Shown in pieces: positions 44,994 to 57,108 of a stretch of DNA of 64,000 bases. The position numbers and the translations under genes are program-made. Source of the stretch: Agapanthus africanus. Taxonomy: Eukaryota; Streptophyta; Magnoliopsida; Asparagales; Amaryllidaceae. Under the pieces are notes generated by a model, which had not been told where the DNA came from, ran no database searches, and saw only the letters and a list, made by a program, of their open reading frames with translations. The stretch covers positions 184,777,044 through 184,841,043 of the forward strand of contig CM057344.1 in assembly GCA_030015575.1 (NCBI GenBank), given 5' to 3'. Each line of letters begins with the position of its first letter. Position 1 is the stretch's first letter.

Positions 44994-47449
44994 ATTTCAG
45001 CGGATTCTCGTACTTCATTACATTCACTGATGATCTCTCTAGATTCGGATATGTATTTATCATAAAACAAAAATCTGAAGCTTTTGAGAAATTCAAAGAA
45101 TACAAAGACGAAATAAAGAACCAGACTAGCAAAAGTATCAAGATCCTCCGGTCTGATAGAGGAAGAGAGTACTTAAACAGATAATTCCTTGATTTTCTAA
45201 AAGAGAAATTTATGCCCTCTCAGCTTACTCTTTCGTATACACCATAGCACAACGGTGTATCAGAGAGGAGAAATCGTACCCTATTAGATATGGTTCGCTC
45301 TATGATGAGCAATGCTGAGTTGCCTCTTTCATTCTGATGACATGCGCTTCAGACAACGGCATACCTATTGAATCTTCCATCGAAATCTTTTTCTAAGACT
45401 CCATATGAAATATAGAGTGGTAAAAGACCATATCTTGAACGTATTAAGATATGGAGTTGTCCGGCCTATGTAAAAGTACAAAATCTGGACAAATTTCATG
45501 CATGGTCTGTTTTATGCAAGTTTTTAGGATATCCTAAAATTCTCTATGTTATCTGCTCTACCATACAGAGGATCAGAAGGTGTTTGTTGCTCATCGTGCC
45601 ACCTTTATAGAATGGAAATTTCTTTTAAAAGAAATAAGTGGGAGCATGGTAGAATTGGATGAAAATCCAGAAGGACAAATTATAACTGAAGATTTGGTGG
45701 AACCTCCAGATTTAATAACCCCGAACGAACCTCAGGCACTCTGCAAATCTAGTAGGATTTCTCATCCGCTTGAGAGATACTATGGTTTTCTCATAGATGA
45801 GGATAGAAATGATTGCAACTTGGAAGAAGACGATCCTATTTGTTTTGAACAAGCCATTACCAGTAGGGACTCTGTAAAATGGCTGGATGCTATGTGATCC
45901 GAAATGGAGTCTATGTGCATCAACAATGTTTAAACTTTGGATATTGCTCCTCCTGGGGTAAAACCTGTTGGATGCAAGTGGATCTCCCAAAAGAAAATTG
46001 GTGTAGATGGACAGGCAAAAACTTATAAGGCTACACTTGTTGAAAAAGGTTTTCGTTAAAGACCAGGAGTAGACTATGACGAAACCTTTTCTCTAATGGC
46101 TATGTTGAAATTCATTCGGATTCTACTTACCATTACCGCCTTACATGATTATGATATCTGGCATATTGACGTAAAAACGGATTTTCTATATTGATGTTTA
46201 AAGAGTGCGTTTATATAGATCAGCCGGAGGGATTCGTAGATAGTAGGAGCAGCGGGAAGGTGTGCAAGTTGCTTAAATCCATTTATGGATTAAAACCGGT
46301 ATCGCGGAGTTGGAACATCTGTTTTGATGAGACAATCAAAGAATTTTACTTCATCAAAAACGAAGATGAGCCATGTATCTACAAGAAGATTATAGGGAGA
46401 ACTGTTGTATTTCTCGTCTTGTACGTCGATAGTATTCTCTTGATAGGAAATGACATTCCTATGCTGCAATCGGCTAAGCTGTTCTTGTCAAAAAAGTTCT
46501 CCATGAAAGACCTGGATGATTCCTTCTACATTCTGGAGATTAAGATCTATAGAGATAGATCCAAGAGATTGTTGGTACTATCACAGTCCAGGCATATAGA
46601 CACCATACTAAAGAGCTTTAGTATGGAAGATTCCAAGTGCGATAATTACCCCCTTTGTATGGAATCACCCTCTCCAAAGAGATGTCTCACAAGACTGATG
46701 AGGAGAGGGCTCGCATGAGCATTATGACCTATGGTTCGGCGGTAAGATCTATAATGTATGCAATGCTATGTACCGGATCAGATGTTTCTTACACACTTAG
46801 CATGGTGAGCGAGTATTAGTCGAACCCAGGTGAGGATCATTGGAGAGCTGTAAAGAACATTCTCAAGTACCTGAGAAGGACTAAGGAGATGTTCTTGGTT
46901 TACGGTAATGGATGCCTCCAGGTCGAGTTATTTACCAACTTAAGCTTCTAAAGTGACAAGGATGACAGCAAGTTTATCTCGGGTTATATGTTTACCCTCA
47001 ACGGAGGGGCAGTCTGTTGGAAGAGCTCCAAATAGGACGTCGTCGTAGACTCGACGATGGAGATTAAATGTATTGCTGCCAGCGATACCACAAAAGAAGC
47101 GATCTGGATGAAAAACTTCATTACTGAACTTAAGGTGGTTTCGTCCATTATTAATTCAATATCTTTGTATTGCGATAACAGTGGGGCTATGGCTTTGGCG
47201 AAGGAACCATGGTCTTATCAGAAATCTAGACACATCTTGAGGCGGTATCACCTGATCGGAAAGATCATAGATCGCCGGGGGATCAAGATCTGAAGAGTAG
47301 ATACGAAAGACAACACGGTGGATGCATTAACTAAGGCCCTCCCTCAAGCGCAGTTCGAGCGACTTTTTGAGATGTTAGATATGCGATACGCCAACAACTA
47401 GCCCTGGAGCAGATGTTGGTTATTCGGTACGCCAATTATAGGTCATAGT
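44994..47449 (+). pseudogene. Integrase-RT-RNase H remnant of copia H
   Basis: It starts in mid-domain: SGFSYFITFTDDLSRFGYVF and KILRSDRGREYLNR, then a stop; SERRNRT follows near 45270. The linker frame 45580-45897 ends before the RT. RT frame 46191-46718: GFVDSRSSGKVCKLLKSIYG and LYVDSILLIGND, so the catalytic YVDD is YVDS (46422-46433). RNase H pieces continue to about 47400 (FTLNGGAVCWKSSK, YCDNSGAMALAKEP). There are several frameshifts and stops; it is more decayed than B or E, in keeping with an older insertion. Confidence 0.88.
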
Positions 47450-47462
47450 GCAAGTGGGAGAT
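47450..47462 (+). other. Polypurine tract of copia H
   Basis: GCAAGTGGGAGAT before the LTR start. Confidence 0.88.
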
Positions 47463-47481
47463 TGTTGGATATGTATGCCTT
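47463..47481 (+). repeat. 3' LTR of copia H, first 19 bp
   Basis: TGTTGGATATGTATGCCTT, cut by solo LTR I. The LTR resumes with TTTAGAGGCC (TSD GCTTT at 50879-50883). Confidence 0.82.
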
Positions 47482-49163
47482 TGTATCATTTTATAAATAT
47501 AAATTATTATTTTTAGAATTTAAATAATAAAATAATATATTTCACGAAAAACTATTCGATTTGCGAATAAGGGTTTTCGTAAAATAGTATAATTATATAA
47601 CAATATTTGGAAAATTATTAGAGGTTAATATAGTTTATTTATTTAAAAGATAATTATTGGAATTTGGAATTTTATAAATAATTATGCAATTAATTATATG
47701 CAAGTTTAAATTAAACATGATTAGTGCACTACTAATTACGATTAGGCCAAATCCGTATTTTTATTTAATATCCATGGTTAGTGCACCATGACATGTTGCA
47801 TTTTGATTACATGTTGGTTTCATTTGTATTTATGTTGGTTTTAAAATAAAATGAGAAAAAGAAAAGTCATGGAGAGGAGACATGGAGCCATGGGCATGAG
47901 TGTGTGTGTGTGAGAGGGGTTATCTTCCATGACATTTCCCCCACCATTCCTTTCTTCATTTCATTCTTTAACTCCTCCTTCATCTTCTTCATTTCCTCCA
48001 CCTCCTCTACCTTCATGTTTCATCCCAAAATAATCACCAAAACCCCACATTCCCTTCACAAAAGTTGATCCCCACCTCATCCTCCACCCCATAGTGGAAT
48101 CAAGTTTAGATTTTGAGCACTTTGGGCAACTCAAGAATTTTCTTCAATTGCAAAGGAGGTATAATCCCACACTTCTATTTTAGTTATTAGTTTTCTTTAT
48201 GTCCTATATTAGTTTAGAGTTTAACCGATATGGTTTAGTGATCTTTGAATTTTCTAGATGAGGTTTAGGGTATGAGTTGAGTTGTGATGGTATATTTGAG
48301 GTGTAGTGAGTGTTTTACTTGACTATGGTGATGTTTAATGGCCTAGACCGGAGATTAGAACCCGATACACGAACTTAGAATTTTCCCGTGTCGGTTTTGT
48401 GAAGCTTTAAGGACTACAGGGTATCTGGAGCAACTTGGAGTCCAATAGTGGATATGTTGGCTTAAGGATGCAAGGTTATGTACATGTTATATTCGTACGC
48501 CAATTAATGATATGAGATTCTATATACATACAAATGAGAATGTGATGTATATGTAAGATGACTCGATGCGAGATATTGTTATGGTGAAAAGAGAATGTGA
48601 TGAGATAAGATGACTTGGCTTAATATGTCGATATACGAATGCGAGACATGATATGAGTTTGATAAAGATGTGACTTGAGTTATATGTGTACACACACTTG
48701 TATGTGGCCTTAGATCTGTACCCTTGTTTATGATATCGTACGACGGATCATACCATACGAATTATTATATATGATATTTGACCATACCCTTGATTTTGAG
48801 GAGGCCGTACGACGGACTATACCGTACGAGATGTATACATGATGATTGATCCGTAATTTTGACTCGGGATTAGTTTAGCCGTTTAGTCTTTTAATTACTT
48901 AAGTAGATGATTAGAATAGGGTTTGAGTCATATCTATTTTCAAAACTAATGAATCGTGTACGTTTCAATGGATAAACCGAGGGACGTTATGGATTTCAAA
49001 AGTATTGCTTTTCTTTAAAAACACCATAGTCCTTACTTTTCAAAAAAATAAAGATTTGTGCTATTTTAGATACAATATTGTATGGCTCGTACATCGAGGT
49101 ATATCTTAGCTTGATGCATCACTAGTTACTTTTCTGCTACGTTTATTTTACCTTCATTGCATT

Positions 49164-49187
49164 ATACACACGCGCGCGCGTGCGCGC
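49164..49187. repeat. Alternating purine-pyrimidine run
   Basis: ACACA, then CG repeats, TG, and CG again. Such runs can adopt Z-DNA. Confidence 0.8.
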
Positions 49188-49864
49188 TTTTTCATTAGTT
49201 GTTATGATATCGTCTGCTAGTACTCCTACACAATTATCAATGATGCGCACGTTACACTTATACAGATTTACCGGCTCACACATTCATCAACGGTAATTGC
49301 TATGCAACTTACACAGTAGAACTGCCATATCATGATATTATTCATAACCGTAAAATACATTCATTGTTCAGTACTATCTTTGATATGCTTGCATGATATA
49401 CTTGATATGCTCATATTACTGTTCTATGTTTGCATACATCGTACTTATGGTTATATACATTGAGATACTGTTTTAATGAGATTTCTGGATTTGAGAATCG
49501 CGGATATATTTCAAAGGAAATTATAAATTGTTTTAAAAACACGGTTTCTTATGATGTGATTTTGATGCGTCCACCATAAGTTTTCTCGGTTTTGAGATTT
49601 GTTTTTGAGACCTGATTCGAGGAGTTGGACGAACTGTTTGTGGGTACATGGTGGACCCAGTAAGGTACCTCGGGGCAAGAAGATTGTGGGGATGACGTTG
49701 AGCCTGGAAGGAGGGAGCACTACCTACCGGTTATAGTTTGGACCGGGCGGTTATCCGGAGGATGCCGACCGGAGTCGTGAGATTGATATGGGCCGATCCG
49801 GACTGACGGAGCCCAAGATATGAGGAGTTACGTGTCGATGCTGGATACGGGTTTCATGATGTTT

Positions 49865-50074
49865 CGAGTGTCGATGTTGGACACTCAGGTTCCATGATTT
49901 TGATTGTCGTTGATGGACTTATGTTGGTTGATATCCTCATACATACAGGTATATGTTTTCATGATGATTCGAGTGTCGATGTTGGACACTCAGGTTCCAT
50001 GATATTGATTGTGCCATTGATGGACATACGTGGATGATATCTATATGCATACAGGCATATGCTTTCAGATGTTT
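49865..50074 (+). repeat. Tandem duplication (2 x 105 bp) in solo LTR I
   Basis: CGAGTGTCGATG starts at 49865 and at 49970. Each copy includes GAGTGTC-GATGTTG-GACACTC, a 7-bp hairpin. A weaker third copy of the core lies near 49830. Confidence 0.8.
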
Positions 50075-50883
50075 ATTTGTATATGCCGTTGGCTTTGACT
50101 CTATTGTTAACATATATGCTTATATGGTCACCCTAGAGATCATAGTATTACCTTCATGATACAGCATGACCTAGGAATCGTTGTTTTATTCGATTTCTAC
50201 CTGCTGATGTTTTCTACTCACGAGTTGTCAACTCACCCCTGTTGTGCCACAGTTTTCTTGCAGGTCCGATCGTATGGATTAGTAGCGGTATCGCTAGCAC
50301 ACAATTCCTTCAGGGTGTTTGCTTGAGTAGATGGGACACATTGGATCGTGCCCATTCTTGTATTATTATTCCTGTTGTATCTAGATAAACTCCATCAATC
50401 AAAAACTAAAATTTGTATATTGGTAGACCTAGTTAGACTTGTATTGGCGAGACTTAGAGCGATGGGTATATGTTCGCTTCTTTTGAGGTTTTGATGTCTT
50501 AATTTATTTATCTTTTCTTTCTGGGTTGGTCTTCGCCGTTGAGCATCATATATATGTTTATTTCATGGTTGTGATTCCGCCAATTGGCAAAGAGCTAGCT
50601 CCCGCTTGGAAATGCCTATATATATTGCTCGTATGTGGTTTTGGATCAAAATATACAAGGGAGGTGCTGCCCAAATTTTTAAAAAGAAAAATATTTTCAA
50701 CTATAGTATAATCCACTTGCACTTTTATGTATCATACATTTACTTTAAAAACTTCACCTCTATTATTTTCTTTAAAAAGGTTTATATTTCTGGGCTTTGG
50801 CTTATTTGAATTAGGTGGGGTCCTATAGACTTCACATGATTCAAGTGCCAACCACGTGCCTTTTTCCGGGTCATGACAGCTTT

Positions 50884-53194
50884 AGAGGCCTGTACCGAAT
50901 AGGATGCTAGGGATATATATGTACATGACAATCTTTCTCAGTTATATAGTATACTAGTTGGGTTGTCTTTATTTGAACTTGTGTATTTGTTTTCTTGCTG
51001 CTTTTTACAGCTTATTCATGTTGATAAAGACTCGATACAGTAGTATACTATTTTGGCTTGTCTTTATCTAAACATGTGCATATATTTTACTTGATATCAC
51101 ATATGGCTGATATATGTATATAAAGCTCGTAGGATTTTGCTTGACTACCAGCATTATAAAGGTGATCATACTTGTGGAAGCCGGGTAATCCATAAGAACA
51201 TCTGTAAATGTCCTAAGTCGTAGGAGTATCGAGACCGGGTATCGATAATCATGAGTAGACTTGTGTATACGTTTCTACACCCTGACGAGGGGTGGTGGTT
51301 GGTCCCATATCCATTGGTGTGATTACCTAAGATTGTATACAGATACTCACTAGGGGTGAGTACACTGGACGGACTCGCCGAGAACTTCTAGATGTTATTA
51401 CACCTATCTTCACATAGCACTTCTCGGGTGACATGAGTACAGGTTAGTCTTTAGACCTGAGATCGTCATTTGTCTCGTGTGAGTTCCCACTGTACTTAGA
51501 TCACTACCCTACCATAGCTTTACTGAGTCATGGAAACAGGTTTTGGTTGGGTACAGTCCCGAGCCACATGGAGGCAGTGAGTGATTGTCAAGGATTCAAC
51601 TCTCCCGGTATTGAGGGTCGATATCACACTATGTTCGGTTGGCCAGAACCATAAGACCTTAGCGAAGACATATAAGAATTACTGATGGTTAGATCAGTGG
51701 TTTCTCAGATCGGTCCTGAGCCACATCGACACGAATTATCAGGTTATTAGGGTTCTAACGTTTACCACCCCCTAGACCCGGTATGCGATACTCTTAGACG
51801 AAGAGATCAGACTGTACAAAGATTGTCACGGATAGGCTCAGTAGGAGTTTGGATGAGTTTGCTCGTCGTCCTTCATTTCATCATGTACCTGGGTAGCCGT
51901 TATATACTACTAGTACCATTGACGTGCTTGTGGTTAAACCCATTGCTAGCATACTATCGAGTCTTTAGAGTCCCACACAAAGGGTTTTCCTGGTACAGGC
52001 GAAATGACGTATTGGCCGTATTTTGATACGTGCAGGGTTCCGGTTAAATATGTATGTTAGCTTTACGGACTTTAATTGGGTGGATATTATACTAGCCGGC
52101 TTAGGACTAAGCCGGATTATTATATCAATTATTGATTTAATAATTTACACATATATATATTTCGATATGTATATTCTAGTATTATGTTCATTGTATTATT
52201 CTATCTCTTTGGGTATTTGTATTTTGATATAAATACGGGTATGTATATATGGTAGAATGTATTTCGTATTTATACGGAGAGATATTCTGGAAGGAGGACA
52301 CCTCATCATATATTTTCTATATTTTTGGAAAAATAGAATTATATCAATTATTGATTTAATAATTTACACATATATATATTTCGATATGTATACTCTAGTA
52401 TTATGTTCATTGTATTATTCTATCTCTTTGGGTATTTGTATTTTGATATAAATACTGGTATGTATATATGGTAGAATGTATTTCATATTTATACGGAGAG
52501 ATATTCTGGAAGGAGGACACCTCATCATATATTTTCTATATTTTTGGAAAAATAGAAATGAGGTGTAAAGAAGAGGAATGGTGAGAGCCATGATCGTATA
52601 GGATAGACAAATGAATTATTAATTCATTTGCCTAAACTATTCAAGTATGTTTGCTATTTTATATTGGAAAATTCATTTTACAAAATCATGGCTAAATTTT
52701 TTCTCTCACCTAAGTTATTCATTCTACCATTTTATTTCTCTCCCCTTGCTAGCTCTCCTCTTGAGCTCCTCCTTCTTCTTCTCTATCCTCTCATGTGTTG
52801 AGAATCAAGGGTGAAAGAGAGATTGAAAAATACTACAAATTATTATTACATCTCTAGACATCTATGTGTAGGAAGCTAGGACCTTTAGTTGCTTCATTAA
52901 GTGAAGCTAGAGCCTTGAACCGTATCTCTTGGGTGGATAATCTTAGAGTAAAGAATACCGGTGGTCAAGCTCTATCACGGAGATCCCGAGGAGCTAAAGA
53001 AGAGGGTTGAAGACCGAAGGACATGAATCTTTTTTGTATAACCCCCTTTCCGAGTAGTTAGAACTCCTCTATGTTAACTAGTTTAGTATTTGGATAGATT
53101 CTAGGTCGTAGTAGCTAGCGCCAAATTTTAAAAAGTTAAAGTTTTCATTCAGTAACGGCCGTGGTTAGTGGCTAGGGCACTAGAAACTCTAACA
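50884..53194 (+). repeat. 3' LTR of copia H, remainder
   Basis: It contains the usual copia LTR blocks (GTACACTGGACGGACTCGCC near 51360) and ends AACTCTAACA at 53194. The total without I is about 2330 bp, the longest copia LTR here because of an internal tandem duplication. Confidence 0.87.
52121..52558 (+). repeat. Tandem duplication (2 x 219 bp) in the H LTR
   Basis: TATATCAATTATTGATTTAA begins at 52121 and 52340; the copies differ at only a few bases, far fewer than expected for so old an element. Confidence 0.9.
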
Positions 53195-54415
53195 AATCAT
53201 ACTTTTGAGAGCTGGATAGTCTATAATAACATCCTTAAAAGTCCCTAGTCATGGGAGTATCAAAACTGGTTATCGATATTATAGATTAGACTAGTGTGTA
53301 CGTTTCTAGATCCCGACGAGGGGCGGAGGCAGGTCTCATAGCTACTGATATGTTGTACCTAAGATTGTATACAGGTGCCCACTGAAGGTGAGTTCACTAG
53401 ACGGACTCGCCAAGAACTTCTAGATGGTATTATACCTATCGTCAGATAGTAGTTCTCTGGTGACGTGAGTACAGGTAGTCTGTTGACTTGAGATCGTCAT
53501 TTGTCTCGTGTGAGTTCTCTCTGTACTTGGATTACTACCCTACCACGGCTCTATTAAGTCATGCAAATAAGTTTTAGTTAGGTACAGTCCTAAGCCACAT
53601 GGAGGCAATGAGTGATCGGAAGGGGTTCGTCTCTCCCAGTATATGGAGTCGATGTAGTGCTTTGTTCGATTGGCTATAACAATAAATCCTTGGCCAAGGT
53701 GGATGAAATTTACTGATAGAAGGTCAGTAGTTTCTCGGTAGGTGATGAGCTTGGCACCTGCATGATTTATAGGGTTATCAAGGGTTTGACATTATCCACC
53801 CCCCAGACCTGGTATGCGATACTCTTAGACGAAGAGACCGTATTGTACGGTGAGTGTCACTTATAGGCACAGTAAGGGTATGGATGAACTTGCTTGTCGA
53901 CCTTCCTTTCGTTCATTTCTTGGGTAGCCATTACGTACAGCTAATACTGCTGACGTGCTTGTGGTTAAACCTACTGCCAGTGTATTGTCGAGTATTTAGA
54001 GTCCCACACAGAAGGTTTCCCGTTTCAGGAGAAAAGATGCAGTGTGCGTATTTTGATATATACGTGAGTTTGATTAAATAAGTGTACTTGATACATGTAC
54101 TTTAATCAGGCGTTTTCATAATACTAGGGGGTTTGAAAGATAGCCGGATTATGTATTTAAGATAGTATTATATCTCTCATTTTCTCTATTTTTGTATTTG
54201 TATTTCGATACGAATACGGTATTTGTATTTTGATAAGAATACGGGTACTTGTATCTGGATTCAAATACGAATATTTGTACGAACACGGTTATATGTATTC
54301 GATAGATATTTCGATATATGTATATGCGTGTGTGTATGTGTGTGTGAGAGAGAGAGCGTTTATTTATACACATTCTTTTTATTCTTTTATGGAAGTAATG
54401 TGAAGTGTGTGGGCT
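53195..54415 (+). repeat. LTR fragment of copia J, outermost element
   Basis: It starts in mid-LTR (AATCATACTTTTGAGAGCTGG, matching ggatcatactagtgggg at 5741 in A) right after H, and stops where F begins. It holds the common copia blocks (CGGACTCGCCAAGAAC) and a run of imperfect TTTGTATTTCGATACGAAT units at 54185-54300. Both the start and end of this LTR are out of reach. Confidence 0.85.
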
Positions 54416-56099
54416 TGTTCACACCAGAATATTGCATTTAATACCGTCCATTCTTCTGCTCGTTTGATTATAGGTAGGTGATTTTGATCTGTGTTTACTA
54501 AATGATTACAGGTTACAGGTTTCTAGTCCAAAATAATGCAAATCATGCAAAATCTCCATAGTTATACCAAAATCCAGAACATCTGCCACAAACAGATAAA
54601 ATCCGGGTTTCGGTCATCCACACCTGTCAGTGCCGCTTACCCGTTCAAGAGGCAAGACGAATAACAGCGGTCATTCGTGTCTCAGACAAGCACCGGGCAC
54701 AAGGAAGGCAACACAAAAATCAAGGGGTGCGTGGAGCTCGAGGGAGATCAAGACCAAAAAGATTAAAAGAGTAGCCATTTTGAACTGTTGAAAATATGAA
54801 GATATTTCGGAACCATTTTGCAATTTTGAACTTGTCAAACAGAAGAACAAAGCATTACAAAGATGCATAAGAAAAACGACGCATAATTCCGAAATACGAC
54901 AGCGGAACATCGATCAAAAGGGGAGTTAGGCGGCGGAACAGCGGCCGCCACGTGGCATCTCGTGACCAATTTTCATGGGTAGTTTTGGAATTGTATATGG
55001 GCTTAGAATATGGCCCTAGGGTTTCACTCCTCTGCTTATATATACTCCAATTTTGAGCCATACCAAAGATGATTTTCTTTACTTAGATTTAGTATAGTTT
55101 AGTTTGTAGTTTCTTCTTCTTCTTCTTCATCTATTCTCCATGGAAATTGTAGTGAGAGCTTTTTGTGTGGATGATTAATGAAGATGAGGTTTTTTTTATA
55201 ACTTGTATCTTTAATTTCTTGCATTGTAATTTTAATTCCAAGTGTATCTTTTATTACTTTCTTATTAAAGTAGTTGTTGGTTTTCGTCTTTTGTTTTGTT
55301 TTTTTCTCTTCTAATCTTATTTTCAAGCCATGATACTCAATAGGAATCCCTTTCTTAAGTGAAGGCCCAAGTAGTTAGCTTATTAAATTTGTAAAACCGT
55401 ATTTTCCATTCTTTCTTCTCTTCTTTCTTATTTCATTTTTCTTTTAATGTGTGAATAATTTACACACTTGTTAGGGCAAAGGAAGGTTAGTATGAGGGAT
55501 GGAAAAATCCCTCGTGCATCTCTTTGCCAAACATCTTAAAATAAGCCTAAACCAAACAAACACAACCCTCCTCACTTAGGCGCGCTATAAGTGATATATA
55601 GCCGCGACCTAAGTCGAGAATTCGTTTGGGCGCACTACAACGTGGCATATAGTTGTGACCTAATTGGAAACTTGGTTGTGTATGTTTGGCCTGGGATTGG
55701 AAATAAGAGCATATAGAGGACGAACAAGGGGCACTAGGAATAGATTTAGTGTTGGAAAGCTTGTTTAAACTCACAAATCTCATTCTTATGTCCTCCTAAT
55801 CCCCGCTACTTCCGATTATCCCAAAATCATTTTAAGAATGGCAAAAGACAAGCACAAGACAAGTCCTAACTCTATTAACTAACCATAACCCTAACAAGCT
55901 TACTTGAACGTAAAATACAAACATTCAGGATTGAATTGAACATACATATACATTCGTTAATTGACTCATCTAAAATAAGAACGAAAAACATACCATCTCC
56001 CAGTGGACAAACCGTACTCAACCGGTTAGCTAGAAAGAGATACCGTCTTGATTGTGGTAAGTAGATCTTAAAGAACGCATAACATAACTCTATCAATCA
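54416..56099 (+). repeat. 5' LTR of element F (1684 bp)
   Basis: It begins TGTTCACACC and ends CTATCAATCA. It contains a GC-rich palindrome (54929-54949) and TATATATACTCC near 55040, a plausible TATA region. No gene is seen in it. Confidence 0.85.
54929..54949. other. GC-rich palindrome in the F 5' LTR
   Basis: GGCGGC ... GCCGCC stem around GGAACAGCG. The 3' LTR copy (60750-60770) has changes in both the loop and the stem. It shares the string GCGGAACAGCGGC with the D leader hairpin. Confidence 0.6.
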
Positions 56100-56101
56100 A
56101 A

Positions 56102-56119
56102 TGGCGCCGTTGCCGGGGA
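56102..56119 (+). other. Primer-binding site of element F (tRNA-Asp)
   Basis: TGGCGCCGTTGCCGGGGA, complementary to the 3' end of plant tRNA-Asp, two bases after the LTR. Confidence 0.9.
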
Positions 56120-57108
56120 GATGATAACGTTTTTTTCTTGTTATTCGGGTTAATTTTTGTATAAAACCATAAATAAAAATAAAAACCATCTTGCTATATC
56201 TTTTGATAATTTTTATGCAAGTGTGTAGGCAAATCTGGAGCAATTACAGTAATCTAATCATGAAACATAGCCTTTGATACAGAAGAGAAAAAATAGGGGA
56301 GTGCACAAAAACAATTTGAAGCCCCAATCCAAAATTTTCACCGTGCATCCGCGGTCAAACATAGGGATAGGCGGCGGTTGCGCGGTCTTCTTTTAGCTTC
56401 AGAGTCCAATTTTTTTGTACTTCTTCTCCTTCTCCAGAAACCTCTCTAAACTCCACTAAATTGTATTTTCTGTAGCTTTCTTTGCACAAATTGCGCCGCA
56501 ACCAAATAAATTTTTTTTTGTTTTAAATTTTGTTTGTTTATTGCTTTGCATATAATAATATGGACATTAAGAGGCTTGAATACCAATTCAGATTGGGTGG
56601 GGATTTCATCAGCCTTCCTAAGACCCCACAAATCATAAAAAGCATATGCATCACCCTGAGTTAATAAAAAATATTTAGACCAAACCTATAACGACTTTTC
56701 GCACTCATTTAGGACAAGTGAAGGTTGCGGGGAATTAGTTGTTTATCTAAACTTTACTTTGTGGTGCCTAGACTAGACAAGTGAGTAGGTAATTTTAAAA
56801 GGCCCGTCTAACGGTGATTCATGAGCGGAACCCACCTTACCTCACTTGTGCTTACCTGGCCACAATTGGCAGTGAAGAGGAGATTCGAGAGTTATCCTGC
56901 AAATTATCGCTTAGAAGTCTAGGAGCGTTCTAGTTGGACTTTGAACACTCTAGCCTTAGGTGTTGTTTGTGCATATGGTGATTGTGATTATGCTTGTTTA
57001 AATTTTAGTCCCAAAGTTCCGTAATTTTTTTTCAAAAAAAAATCCAAAAAATCCAAAAATTTATAAAAAATTGCCCACTTTCTACCCTCCATACTTTTCA
57101 CTTCTATC
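56120..57108 (+). other. Leader of element F; no gene seen
   Basis: About 1 kb. GC-rich CCGCGG/GGCGGCGG patches at 56349-56387 lie about 250-285 nt after the primer site. Near 57025-57070 there are A-rich ATCCAAAAA repeats just before the orphan ORF. Confidence 0.65.

Larger units (their letters stand above)
47482..50878 (+). repeat. Solo LTR I (gypsy, Tekay-like), 3397 bp
   Basis: It begins TGTATCATTTTATAAATA and ends GGGTCATGACA; flanks are GCCTT (47477-47481) and GCTTT (50879-50883), one base apart. Joining the flanks restores a copia LTR opening (ATGCCTTTAGAGGCC). No gag or pol is present. Inside: AT-rich first kilobase, a CG-alternating run (49164-49187), a G-rich section near 49620-49830 and a 105-bp duplication. 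Assignment to gypsy rests on length and the TG...TGACA ends, as in C. Confidence 0.82.
44994..53194 (+). mobile_element. Copia H (Tork/Angela type), 3' part, host of B and of solo LTR I
   Basis: From the right edge of B: integrase core onward, RT-RNase H, polypurine tract and 3' LTR (interrupted by I). The part upstream of the B insertion point is outside the window to the left. H itself ends at 53194 inside another copia LTR (J). Confidence 0.87.

Noticed and set aside
47482-50878. I as a complete short element rather than a solo LTR
   Set aside because: No inner repeat of its ends, no primer site or polypurine tract and no coding domain were found inside.
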